64,000 nucleotides of DNA from Pseudoalteromonas luteoviolacea H33-S (GTDB taxonomy: Bacteria > Pseudomonadota > Gammaproteobacteria > Enterobacterales > Alteromonadaceae). This document shows, one piece after another, positions 33,174 to 41,332 of this stretch. The DNA lies in the NCBI RefSeq assembly GCF_001625695.1, contig NZ_AUXY01000053.1, positions 62,001 to 126,000 on the forward strand, in the 5' to 3' direction. The translations under genes were made by a program, and so were the position numbers. The notes under the pieces are model-generated. The model was given only the letters and a program-made list of their open reading frames with translations, did not search any database and was not told where the DNA came from. Numbering within the stretch: position 1 is the stretch's first letter; each line of letters starts with the position of its first letter.

Positions 33174-35060
33174 ATGAAGTTAATTAAACACGTAGCGATA
33201 TTGTCATCTTTAATCGCACCCACCTTATCTTACGCCGCGATTCCATACCACAATGAGACATATCAATATACTCAACCAAATGGAGAGGTTGTATCCATTA
33301 CTCTACATGGCAACACCTACTATGCAGAGCAAAGAGCACATGATGGTAGGTTAGTTGTTTACGACAAAAACTTAGGTGGTTTGTCGTATGCGTCAGTAAA
33401 CAAAACTGGCACTGACTTTGAGTCACTCGGTATCCTTGTATCTGATAAAGGACATATAGGAGAGCAGGTTACACACTTTGACATCACCACACAGGCTGGC
33501 TTATCTGCAGAGGCCATTCAAAATTTGGTTATTCAAAAGCAAGATGAGTTATTACCCGCGATTGAAAGCCCGCTTTTATTGAGTACACAAAGTGCCAACG
33601 TTGAAACTCAAGTAACTGGTCAGATCAAAGGGTTAACCATTATTATTGATTTTCCTGATGAGCGCGGCAGCATCATGAAATCTCAGGTTGAACGCTTTTT
33701 GAATGATCAAAACTACACCGAATTTGGCAATGCCCAATCTGTTCGAGGTTACTTTCTTGAGGTATCTGATAACAAGTTAGATTACACCAACACCGTTACT
33801 GCATATTACACTGCGAAAAAAAATAAAGCCTATTATGCAGACTCTAATTTAAGTTCGACTGTACGCTCTCAAGAATTGATTAAAGAAGCGTTAGATTGGC
33901 TTGAATACCAACAGGGGTTTGATTTTTCAACATTATCTACCAATAGCAGCAATCAAATACGCGGCCTCAATATTTTTTACGCGGGTAATTCAGATAGCTC
34001 ATGGTCAAAAGGGCTGTGGCCGCATATGGCGAGGTTGAGCCCAAGATTTTGTGCCGATGGCGTGTGTACTGACCGATATCAAATTACGGATATGCGTGCC
34101 AGTTTATCCATAGGTACATTTGTGCATGAGTCAGGGCACTTGATCACTAATTGGCCTGATCTATACGATTACGATGGCAGTTCTCATGGCTCTGTTGCTA
34201 GTTATGGTGTTATGGGATTTGGTGCGATTGGCACAACGAATAAATTTAAACCGACCCCGCCTGTTGCACATTTCAGAGCAATAGCTGGATGGGATACCGT
34301 GACAGAGTTAAACCCTGCGGTTGATCAGAATGCACCAAAAGGGGTACTTACGCACACTTCAGGTGCGCATACATCCTATAAATGGACCAATCCAAGTAAT
34401 CGCAACGAGGCATTTTATATCGAAGCTATCCACCAATCAGGCCAAAACTCTGAACAGCCCGGTCAGGGGTTAGCGATATGGCATGTGGATTCGAGAGGTA
34501 GCAACTCTAATGAGTGGTACCCTTACATCCAAATGGAACATGCTGATGGCAATCGTGACCCTGAGAATAAGCGCAATAGGGGTGACGGTACCGACCTATT
34601 TATAGCAAATGGAGAGTTTAGTAATTTATATCCGAATAGTTTGTCTTCAAAAGGAACTAATTCACTTTGGTGGAATGGCTCTGATTCAGGGCTGTCTATT
34701 TCCGGTATTTCAGGTCCAGCTAAAACCATTTCGTTTACCGTTGAATCGTCTGATGTTGAGCCGCCTAAAGGTGAAACTTATCGCGGGACGCTTAGCAATA
34801 AAGCACAGCAAATTCAACCTAATGGTAGTTGGTTTCAATATGCTGGTGGCACTATATCCCTTGATTTAACAGGCCCAAGCAATGCTGATTTTGACTTGAA
34901 ACTTGAGCGCTGGCAAGGTGGGGGATGGACGCAAGTATCAATCTCAGAAACACCTACATCAGTTGAGTCAATTTCGTATAGTGCTGCAAATGGATACTAT
35001 CGCATAGTTGTGTATTCATATTCAGGCGCAGGTGATTACACTTTAATTGTTAATAAGTAA
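33174..35060 (+). CDS. secreted M6-family metalloprotease (immune inhibitor A-like)
   Basis: A 628-residue protein. ATG at 33174 follows AAAGGAAAC; the longer in-frame start at 33123 would add residues before a clear signal peptide (MKLIKHVAILSSLIAPTLSYA). The zinc site is H-E-S-G-H in GTFVHESGHLITNW near residue 316, with downstream DLYDYDG supplying further ligand or fold residues typical of M6 peptidases. The C-terminal 100 residues (GETYRGTLSNKAQQ to GDYTLIVNK) form a pre-peptidase C-terminal (PPC) domain used in secretion. Expected to digest extracellular proteins. Confidence 0.88.
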   Translation: MKLIKHVAILSSLIAPTLSYAAIPYHNETYQYTQPNGEVVSITLHGNTYYAEQRAHDGRLVVYDKNLGGLSYASVNKTGTDFESLGILVSDKGHIGEQVTHFDITTQAGLSAEAIQNLVIQKQDELLPAIESPLLLSTQSANVETQVTGQIKGLTIIIDFPDERGSIMKSQVERFLNDQNYTEFGNAQSVRGYFLEVSDNKLDYTNTVTAYYTAKKNKAYYADSNLSSTVRSQELIKEALDWLEYQQGFDFSTLSTNSSNQIRGLNIFYAGNSDSSWSKGLWPHMARLSPRFCADGVCTDRYQITDMRASLSIGTFVHESGHLITNWPDLYDYDGSSHGSVASYGVMGFGAIGTTNKFKPTPPVAHFRAIAGWDTVTELNPAVDQNAPKGVLTHTSGAHTSYKWTNPSNRNEAFYIEAIHQSGQNSEQPGQGLAIWHVDSRGSNSNEWYPYIQMEHADGNRDPENKRNRGDGTDLFIANGEFSNLYPNSLSSKGTNSLWWNGSDSGLSISGISGPAKTISFTVESSDVEPPKGETYRGTLSNKAQQIQPNGSWFQYAGGTISLDLTGPSNADFDLKLERWQGGGWTQVSISETPTSVESISYSAANGYYRIVVYSYSGAGDYTLIVNK

Positions 35061-35087
35061 TGCCTTAGTGTAAAAGCTCACAATCAC

Positions 35088-35120
35088 AAGTGGATCAGAT
35101 GCTTAGCATGGGGTCCACTT
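35088..35120 (+). terminator. hairpin after the metalloprotease gene
   Basis: AAGTGGAT (35088-35095) pairs with GTCCACTT (35113-35120, one wobble). Inside it ATGC-TTA-GCAT forms a second small stem. The following T-run is short, so termination strength is unclear. Confidence 0.5.
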
Positions 35121-35279
35121 TGTAAATCCTCATCAACAAAAACTTTTCATCAATATTTTGTGCACATTTCCCTGTTAAATCTCTCTTACATCACCGCAAC
35201 GAGCTGTTTTATTTGCAGTGATAGATATAAACGAATCTCGCAAGTTAAAATTTAGTAAAATATTTGTTTGATCTGAAAT

Positions 35280-35294
35280 TGAAAATCATTATCA
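35280..35294 (+). promoter_or_regulatory. Fur box upstream of the five-gene enzyme cluster
   Basis: TGAAAAT-C-ATTATCA matches the 7-1-7 Fur consensus at 13 of 14 symmetric positions (one A for T). It lies 70 bases before the first start codon, with the ribosome binding site AAGGAG at 35353-35358. Expected to silence the cluster when iron is sufficient. Confidence 0.75.
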
Positions 35295-35364
35295 TTATTA
35301 CCTGTAAAGGGGACTTTGCAGTATATAGCGTGCTTTTTACACACAAAATGATTAAGGAGTAATT

Positions 35365-36378
35365 ATGTCTCGTAGATTTTTATTGACTGGCGCGACTGGG
35401 GTCGTGGGGCTCTCAATGATAGAGCTTTTATCACCAAATGATGAGATTGTTATTCTAGTAAATCAACGATCTTTTAATGAATTGCCTCAAGGGGTAAGTC
35501 AGCAAATTCAGGGTGATATCCGTAAAGCCAATTTTGGCTTAAATGATGAGCAAATAGCTCAACTTGAAGGTATAGATTGTATCGTGCACAGCGCGGCACT
35601 AACAGACTTTACCGCCGATCCAGATGTGTTAGCTGGGATAAATGTGGCGGGTCTTAAACACGCCATCCAGCTGTCTGAGCAGTTAAACGTACCGCTTATC
35701 CATATAAGCACTGCTTTTGTAAAAGGTCGAAATGGTCATGATTTTAATAATTATGAGCAAAGCAAACGCGAAGCAGAAGCTTGCCTCAGTGACAACATCA
35801 CGGTTGTTCGTCCATCTGTGATCATTGGCGACAGCGCACAGGGTTTGATGCCTAAAAAGCAAGGGCTACATAACATGCTTAAACTTGCCACCAAGGAAGT
35901 TATCCCGATAGTCCCTGGAGATGCGAGCACATTGGTTGATGTGATCCCCCGCGATATTGTTGCTAAATGTATTTTGACGATAGTGGATAAAAAGTTATCG
36001 GGTGAGTTTTGGTTAACTGCGGGCACCTTGGCTAAAACATTAGGCGACTTGCTTACACTAGGTGAGGATGATGATATCACATCACGTTATGATGTGCGTT
36101 TCAAAGCGCCTAAGCTAATGAGCCCAACCACCTTTGAGAGGTTGGTTAAACCCGTATTTATGCCGGCACTGCCAAAACGCTTCAAACGTATGTTTGAAGA
36201 AACCTCCATTTATTTAAAATATCTTGATATGTCAGAAGGTTTTCAATCTGATGTACCGCATCTAGCTGAGGTTGCAGGCGAGTGTTACAACTATGATGTA
36301 CGCCATACACTGGCTAAAAACTTGGTTGCATATGATCATCAACACCCTTTGATCACTGAGCTTTCGGGAGCGCAGTGA
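35365..36378 (+). CDS. extended SDR, thioester-reductase/NAD_binding_4-like
   Basis: A 337-residue NAD(P)-dependent oxidoreductase. TGATGVVG (residues 8-15) is the nucleotide motif, HSAAL near 75 the N-A-A-like block, Thr116 in HISTAFV, and Tyr130-x3-Lys134 in NYEQSK the catalytic pair. The layout resembles the reductase domain that turns acyl-thioesters into aldehydes (male-sterility/NAD_binding_4), or an epimerase. The next gene starts one base after its stop, so they are coupled. Paired with an aminotransferase, it could supply an aldehyde for amination, which is inference from gene order. Confidence 0.78.
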   Translation: MSRRFLLTGATGVVGLSMIELLSPNDEIVILVNQRSFNELPQGVSQQIQGDIRKANFGLNDEQIAQLEGIDCIVHSAALTDFTADPDVLAGINVAGLKHAIQLSEQLNVPLIHISTAFVKGRNGHDFNNYEQSKREAEACLSDNITVVRPSVIIGDSAQGLMPKKQGLHNMLKLATKEVIPIVPGDASTLVDVIPRDIVAKCILTIVDKKLSGEFWLTAGTLAKTLGDLLTLGEDDDITSRYDVRFKAPKLMSPTTFERLVKPVFMPALPKRFKRMFEETSIYLKYLDMSEGFQSDVPHLAEVAGECYNYDVRHTLAKNLVAYDHQHPLITELSGAQ

Positions 36379-36379
36379 C

Positions 36380-37603
36380 GTGAGAGAGGAAACACTCGAA
36401 CTACTTAAGGCGCACAGTAACCGCTCAAAAGCACGTTTATCTAGCATGATGAGCTTGCCCATAGAGCAAAGTGCTCATTGTGCTGAGATTATCGATGAAA
36501 ATGGCAAAACTTATTTAGACTTTGGTGGGTTTGGGGTCTTTATTTTGGGCCATAAACATCCTCAAGTCGTGGCGGCGGTCAAATCGCAAATAGATATTAT
36601 GCCAATGAGTTCACGCACGCTTGTGAGCCCAAATTTGGCTTCAGCCAGTAAAAAACTGGTAGATATTTGTCCTGAGCCTATCCAATATGCCTTTTTCACT
36701 AACTCTGGTGCGGAATCCACAGAGCTGGGACTGAAGCTCGCCAGAGCGAATGGGTGTAAACATATTATTGCCGTAACGGGCAGTTATCATGGAAAGTCAC
36801 TAGGTGCTTTGTCGGTAACACACCGCGATGAATTTCGCACGCCATTTGCGCCTTTGTTTGACAATGTTGAGTTTGTCGAGAGAGACAATGTTGCGGCACT
36901 AAAAGCGGCGTTTGCTAAACACAAAGAGCCTGTCGCTTTTATTGCTGAGCCTGTTCAAGGTGAGGGCGGTGTTTATGCCCTGAGCTATGAATTTTTGCAT
37001 ACTGCCAAGCAGTTATGTGAGCAATCAAAAGGCCTTTTTATCTGTGATGAAATCCAGTCTGGGCTCGCTCGCACTGGCAGTATGTGGGCCATTGATAAAC
37101 ACAACATAGTGCCGGATGTCATGCTGGTTGGCAAAGGCCTCAGTGGTGGCGTCGTGCCGTGCGCAGCTGTGGTTGCTACAGAAGCTGCTTTTGCACCGTT
37201 AAACAAAGATTTTATGCTGCATTCAAGTACCTTTGGCGGCTCTCCGATTGCGTTGGCTGCGGCCGAAGCGACGATTGATGTGTTGCTTAAAGATCAAATT
37301 GCAGAACGAGCATCCAAGATAGGTCAAAACATTGTAACCAAATTAAAAAGCATTGCGGCGGCACATAACCACAGTGCTTCGCAGGGAATCATTGTGCGCG
37401 GTGAGGGGCTTTTGATCGGGATTGATGTTGGTAGTCCTGCTCGTGCAGGCCAGCTCACTTTGTCACTTTTGCATCATAACATCCTGACGAGCCACTCATT
37501 AAGTAATGCGTCTACGGTGCGCTTAACCCCGTGTGCTTTTTTAACTGACGAGCAGTTAACACAGCTTTATACCGCGTTTGAAAACGCAATTGACAAGATT
37601 TAA
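36380..37603 (+). CDS. class III (omega) PLP aminotransferase
   Basis: A 407-residue enzyme with a GTG start, one base past the SDR stop. The PLP motif is complete: NSGAESTELGLKLAR phosphate-binding block (residues 108-122), GSYHG (134-138), ICDEIQSGLARTG with Asp223, and the Schiff-base Lys252 in LVGKGLSGG. This is the acetylornithine/4-aminobutyrate type, which moves an amino group onto aldehydes or ketones. In this cluster it would aminate the product of the upstream reductase. Such reductase-transaminase teams make long-chain amines in Pseudoalteromonas pathways (TamH is the fused form in tambjamine synthesis). The true substrate is unknown. Confidence 0.87.
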   Translation: MREETLELLKAHSNRSKARLSSMMSLPIEQSAHCAEIIDENGKTYLDFGGFGVFILGHKHPQVVAAVKSQIDIMPMSSRTLVSPNLASASKKLVDICPEPIQYAFFTNSGAESTELGLKLARANGCKHIIAVTGSYHGKSLGALSVTHRDEFRTPFAPLFDNVEFVERDNVAALKAAFAKHKEPVAFIAEPVQGEGGVYALSYEFLHTAKQLCEQSKGLFICDEIQSGLARTGSMWAIDKHNIVPDVMLVGKGLSGGVVPCAAVVATEAAFAPLNKDFMLHSSTFGGSPIALAAAEATIDVLLKDQIAERASKIGQNIVTKLKSIAAAHNHSASQGIIVRGEGLLIGIDVGSPARAGQLTLSLLHHNILTSHSLSNASTVRLTPCAFLTDEQLTQLYTAFENAIDKI

Positions 37604-37612
37604 GGAAATACC

Positions 37613-38059
37613 ATGAGAGACGTAAAATATACCCAAACAGTTAATGCATCGGCGGTAGAAGCATTTGAGAAAATTGCTGACTTCAAATCATTTGAAAGTC
37701 ATTGTCAGGCGGTGATCTCTGTTGATGTGACTGAGATTAACGAGACTGAGTCTGAGTCAACTTGGCTGGTGCATTTTCACGATGGAAAAATGTCGTGGCG
37801 CGAACGCGATATTTTCAACAAAAGTGACTTGAAGATTGAATTTACGCAAATAGAAGGGGATGCAGATATCTTTGAAGGGTTCTGGTCTATTGAAGCCCTT
37901 TCAGAAGGTCAATGCACAGTGACATTTGATGCGCGTTTTTGCATGGGGATCCCAACGCTTGCGGATATTTTAGAACCAATTGCGGAATCTGCTATCAAGC
38001 AAAATGTTGAGCAAATGTTGAGCGAACTATTCGCCAGCCAGCAAGAGGCCGTTGCATGA
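37613..38059 (+). CDS. SRPBCC family protein (aromatase/cyclase-like)
   Basis: A 148-residue protein behind AAGGAAATACC. The start, RDVKYTQTVNASAVEAFEKIADFKSFESHCQ, and the helix-grip pattern to residue 130 match polyketide-cyclase and coenzyme Q-binding (COQ10-like) SRPBCC proteins. These bind a hydrophobic intermediate in a closed cavity, sometimes acting as a cyclase. Its last four bases overlap the start of the acyl-CoA dehydrogenase gene (ATGA), so it is part of the same operon. It probably carries or shapes the pathway intermediate. Confidence 0.78.
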   Translation: MRDVKYTQTVNASAVEAFEKIADFKSFESHCQAVISVDVTEINETESESTWLVHFHDGKMSWRERDIFNKSDLKIEFTQIEGDADIFEGFWSIEALSEGQCTVTFDARFCMGIPTLADILEPIAESAIKQNVEQMLSELFASQQEAVA

Positions 38060-39171
38060 GTACATTCCAAAACGCGCAGCATTTGCTGCGCGATACGTTG
38101 CCAGAATTGGCAAATTATTTGGCCGAAACCCCCTTTGACGCACTAGAAGATGAGAAAAGCCAAGCCATCAATATTTTCAGGGAGACAGGTGGTGCACCTA
38201 CCTTGGTGAAGCAAAAGTATGGTGGAAAAGGTCTGGATGCATGGCAAGCCGTGCAATTGCAAATGGCCATTGGTGGCGCATCGCCATCGTTAGCAATTGC
38301 TGTTGGCATGCATCAGTTTTCGATTGCGACTTTGCAAGAAATGGCGAAAGTGGGTAATGGACTGGAGTCTTTGATGTTAGAAGGGATCTCCCGTTCAAAC
38401 TTATTGGTGTCTTCTGCTTTTAGTGAAGGGCAAATAGGTAAAAGCATATTAAAAAGCTCAATTGTCGCCAAAGAAGTGGACAAAGGTTATGTGATTTCAG
38501 GCGTAAAAAAACCGTGTAGTTTAGCTCACTGCATGGATTTATTGACTGCCAGTGTGCAAGTTGAACCTAAAGACGGTGAGCCTTACTTTGCTGTTGCCAT
38601 GATCCACAAAGCATGCGAGGGGATCTCGGTTGAAAAGTTTTGGCAAGCACCTTTTTTACAAGCGAGCCAAAGTGAAGCTGTCGTTTTAGAAAACGTGTTT
38701 GTGCCGCATTCAATGTTAGTGAATGTAGATGAAAAGTCTGCTTATCAGTCACATGTTGCCGGTTTTGTGTGGTTTGAACTCATCACCTGCGCGTCATATT
38801 TAGGCATGGTGTGTGGTTTAGTTGAGCGTGCTTGTGAGCTTGGCAGATTGCAAGGTACAGATAAGGCGCAGGCTCATATTCAATTAGAAGCATGTGCATT
38901 ATCGTTAAAAGCAATCGCTGCAGACATGAATGAGCAAACGCAAGACACATTGGCACAAGTATTAAGTGTGCGCTATCACTTGCAAGACGTATTAGCGAAT
39001 GTAACGCAAAGTACGCTGAGTTTAGTTGGGGGAATTAACTACATTAACAATGGATACTTTGCGACGATTGCGCAGGTAGTACATGCATTCAATTTTCACC
39101 CACCTGCCAAGCATGCCATGTATGGACCTTTGAATCAGTACTTCGATGGTCAAGAGTTGGAGATGGTGTAA
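38056..39171 (+). CDS. acyl-CoA dehydrogenase family protein
   Basis: A 371-residue flavoprotein. The N-terminal helical domain, the middle strand region (FSEGQIGKSILKSSI, followed by YVISGVKKPCSLA at residues about 125-160, the F-[ST]-E-x4-S FAD contact) and the C-terminal helices fit the family. The expected catalytic Glu could not be placed with confidence; some members instead act as flavin monooxygenases. It overlaps the previous gene by four bases and the next (formyltransferase) by one (TAATG). It may desaturate a fatty acyl or aliphatic intermediate, or oxidise an amine. Confidence 0.82.
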   Translation: MSTFQNAQHLLRDTLPELANYLAETPFDALEDEKSQAINIFRETGGAPTLVKQKYGGKGLDAWQAVQLQMAIGGASPSLAIAVGMHQFSIATLQEMAKVGNGLESLMLEGISRSNLLVSSAFSEGQIGKSILKSSIVAKEVDKGYVISGVKKPCSLAHCMDLLTASVQVEPKDGEPYFAVAMIHKACEGISVEKFWQAPFLQASQSEAVVLENVFVPHSMLVNVDEKSAYQSHVAGFVWFELITCASYLGMVCGLVERACELGRLQGTDKAQAHIQLEACALSLKAIAADMNEQTQDTLAQVLSVRYHLQDVLANVTQSTLSLVGGINYINNGYFATIAQVVHAFNFHPPAKHAMYGPLNQYFDGQELEMV

Positions 39172-39995
39172 TGCGTATAGCGCTGTGCAATATTGAAAAT
39201 ATGGCGACACAACCAGCCATTATGCAGGTGTTAGAGAGGCACAAGGATGAGATAAAATTGGTGATCACCAGTGATCCGTACTCTAAAAAAAATGGCGGGT
39301 TTTTAGCGCAAGCGTATAAAAATATGCGCTTTAGAGGGTACGGATTCACAGAGTATCTTTTTGTAAAAATGGTATTTTTATCTCTAATACGCCCGTTGTT
39401 GAAATGCTTTGGTGTGGATGTGTTGCCCAGTATTGAACAGCGCTGTAACGAGCTGGGTATTAAGTATATCAAGGTGAAAGATATTAACTCAGCGGGTGTG
39501 GTTGAGCTTGTTAAAAACCAAAGTATTGATTTGCTGAGTATTTACTATTTTGACCAAATTTTACATGACGAGATCATTAATTCTGCAACACAAGGTGTAG
39601 TCAATTTTCACCCAGCATATTTGCCAAAATGTCGAGGTTTGTTCCCGATCATGTTTAGCTATCTTTATAACGAAGAAAATTATGGTATTTCTGCACATTG
39701 GGTTGAAAATAAAGAGATTGATGCCGGGCCTTTGATCGCTCAAAGTGCGATAAAGGTGAATGGTGCGACATGTTTATTGGAGATAGATAGACAAGTGAGT
39801 AACTGCTTTCCGGCTTTATACGCGCAAGTATTAGAGTTATTGAAGTGCCAACACGTGGAAGCGAGGGATCAATCTCAGCAAAGTAGTTACTTCTCATATC
39901 CGACGCGAATACATTTGCGAGAGCTGAAAACGACTTTGCCTTTGATAAAGTGGCGATGGGTTCTACGCAACATGGGTAAGAAAAGTACACAATGA
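39171..39995 (+). CDS. formyltransferase family protein
   Basis: A 274-residue enzyme of the methionyl-tRNA/glycinamide formyltransferase fold. The active-site triad is present: Asn145 and His147 in VNFHPAYLPKCRG, and Asp184 in KEIDAGPLI. These bind N10-formyl-tetrahydrofolate and move the formyl group to an amine, as in N-formylated sugars, siderophores and amines. Length and the absence of the tRNA-binding C-domain rule out Fmt itself. It is the last gene of the operon, overlapping the dehydrogenase stop by one base. A formylated amine product is the simplest reading of the whole cluster. Confidence 0.8.
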   Translation: MRIALCNIENMATQPAIMQVLERHKDEIKLVITSDPYSKKNGGFLAQAYKNMRFRGYGFTEYLFVKMVFLSLIRPLLKCFGVDVLPSIEQRCNELGIKYIKVKDINSAGVVELVKNQSIDLLSIYYFDQILHDEIINSATQGVVNFHPAYLPKCRGLFPIMFSYLYNEENYGISAHWVENKEIDAGPLIAQSAIKVNGATCLLEIDRQVSNCFPALYAQVLELLKCQHVEARDQSQQSSYFSYPTRIHLRELKTTLPLIKWRWVLRNMGKKSTQ

Positions 39996-40129
39996 GTGGG
40001 TTTACAGAGACTTATATGAAAATAAAGTTGAAATTTTTTTAGTATGCCTAGTATAAAAATCAAACAAGGGTACAATGAACACGACTTTAGATAATTTATT
40101 CTAATTTCGATTGTACGACAACATTGGAT

Positions 40130-40151
40130 GAGCGGGCCTAATAGTCCGCTC
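40130..40151 (+). terminator. hairpin after the biosynthetic operon
   Basis: GAGCGG (40130-40135) and CCGCTC (40146-40151) form the stem, with TTTTAA a few bases later. It lies 135 bases past the formyltransferase stop and 111 bases before the RND adaptor, so it separates the two operons. Confidence 0.55.
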
Positions 40152-40261
40152 TAGGTGTTTTAAACGCTTTATATTTGAGTTTACAAACATATGACACAAT
40201 GCACTAAACTGTAGGCTGGCTCAGCAAGTATATAAAGTATAGAAATTCGCAAGGAACCATT

Positions 40262-41332
40262 ATGAGAGTTTTATTGGGCTTAATGCTGTTAATGAATGCG
40301 CATTGGGCATGGGCAGATAACCAAGGCGCTGAGAAAAAAGGGCTGCCTGTCGCAGCCTATAGTTTGCAGCAAGCAACTGGCTTTCATCAATTTCGTCAGG
40401 TAACAGGACAAGTCGTTAAACATCAAGAAGCTGAGATAGGCTTTGAATTTAGTGGTGTTTTAGAGGCTTTGTATGCAGATCAAGGCGACACTATTAGAAA
40501 AGGGCAGATACTTGCTAAACAAGACACCCAGTTACTTGAAATTGAAAAGCTAGAGTTACTTGCCAACCTAGACAAGATCAAAGCCCAACTCACACTGGCA
40601 CAGCAAGACAGCGAACGATTACTAAAGCTAAGTAAGTCGAACTACTCCGCCCAGCAGCAACTAGACCAAAACCGTTCTCAAATTGCGGTATTAAAAGCCG
40701 AAATTCAGGTACTTAATGTGAAGTTGAAAGGCATGGATGTAAGGCTAGATAAAGCGCACCTCAAGGCGCCTTTTGATGGTGTGATTGCTATGCGTGAGGT
40801 GTCGATAGGTGAGGTTGTGGGACCCGGTCAAATTGCGTTGCGAGTATTAGAGCAGAGCAATTCAGAAGTGCGCATCGGCGTGCCGCAAAATTTGTTATCA
40901 AATATACAGCCGATGATGCCTATTACGATTGGTGGTAGTGTATATCAAGCGCAAAAGCGCTCCGGCGGCACCAATTTAGATCCAATTTCAAGAACCGTAC
41001 AACTGCGTTTTTCTTTACCAAGCGACGCCGTTGTTTTTTCCGGTCAGATGGCTTCTATGATCATTGCGAAAAAGCGCGAAAAATTAGGCTATTGGGTACC
41101 AATGAGTGCGCTAACCAACGGGACGCGTGGTACTTGGCAGATATATCAAATTGAGCAAGGGCATTTACAACCGACAGCGGTTGAGGTGCTACATAGCGAT
41201 GGGCAATATGCGTTTATAGATGGCGACTTGGAAAATGGCACTAAGATTTTAGCCAACGGTACACATAAAGTTGCTGCAAATATAAAAGTAGATATCGTCC
41301 AGTCGGTTGCGACTCGAGGTGAGCAGCAATGA
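40262..41332 (+). CDS. RND efflux periplasmic adaptor (HlyD/MFP family)
   Basis: A 356-residue membrane fusion protein with ATG five bases after AAGGAACC. The signal peptide (residues 1-19, MRVLLGLMLLMNAHWAWAD) is followed by the biotinyl-lipoyl-like half (GVLEALYADQGDTIRKGQILA), an alpha-helical hairpin (ELLANLDKIKAQLTLAQQDS... LSKSNYSAQQQLDQ), the second lipoyl half (KAPFDGVIAMREVSIGEVV) and beta-barrel/membrane-proximal domains. It has a four-base overlap with the pump gene. The adaptor links the inner membrane pump to a TolC-like channel, which is not encoded here. Confidence 0.9.
   Translation: MRVLLGLMLLMNAHWAWADNQGAEKKGLPVAAYSLQQATGFHQFRQVTGQVVKHQEAEIGFEFSGVLEALYADQGDTIRKGQILAKQDTQLLEIEKLELLANLDKIKAQLTLAQQDSERLLKLSKSNYSAQQQLDQNRSQIAVLKAEIQVLNVKLKGMDVRLDKAHLKAPFDGVIAMREVSIGEVVGPGQIALRVLEQSNSEVRIGVPQNLLSNIQPMMPITIGGSVYQAQKRSGGTNLDPISRTVQLRFSLPSDAVVFSGQMASMIIAKKREKLGYWVPMSALTNGTRGTWQIYQIEQGHLQPTAVEVLHSDGQYAFIDGDLENGTKILANGTHKVAANIKVDIVQSVATRGEQQ

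Larger units (their letters stand above)
35061..35364. other. intergenic region with hairpin and Fur box
   Basis: About 300 bases: a hairpin pair (35088-35120) after the protease gene, and the Fur box (35280-35294) in the promoter of the biosynthetic cluster. Nothing else was recognised. Confidence 0.5.
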
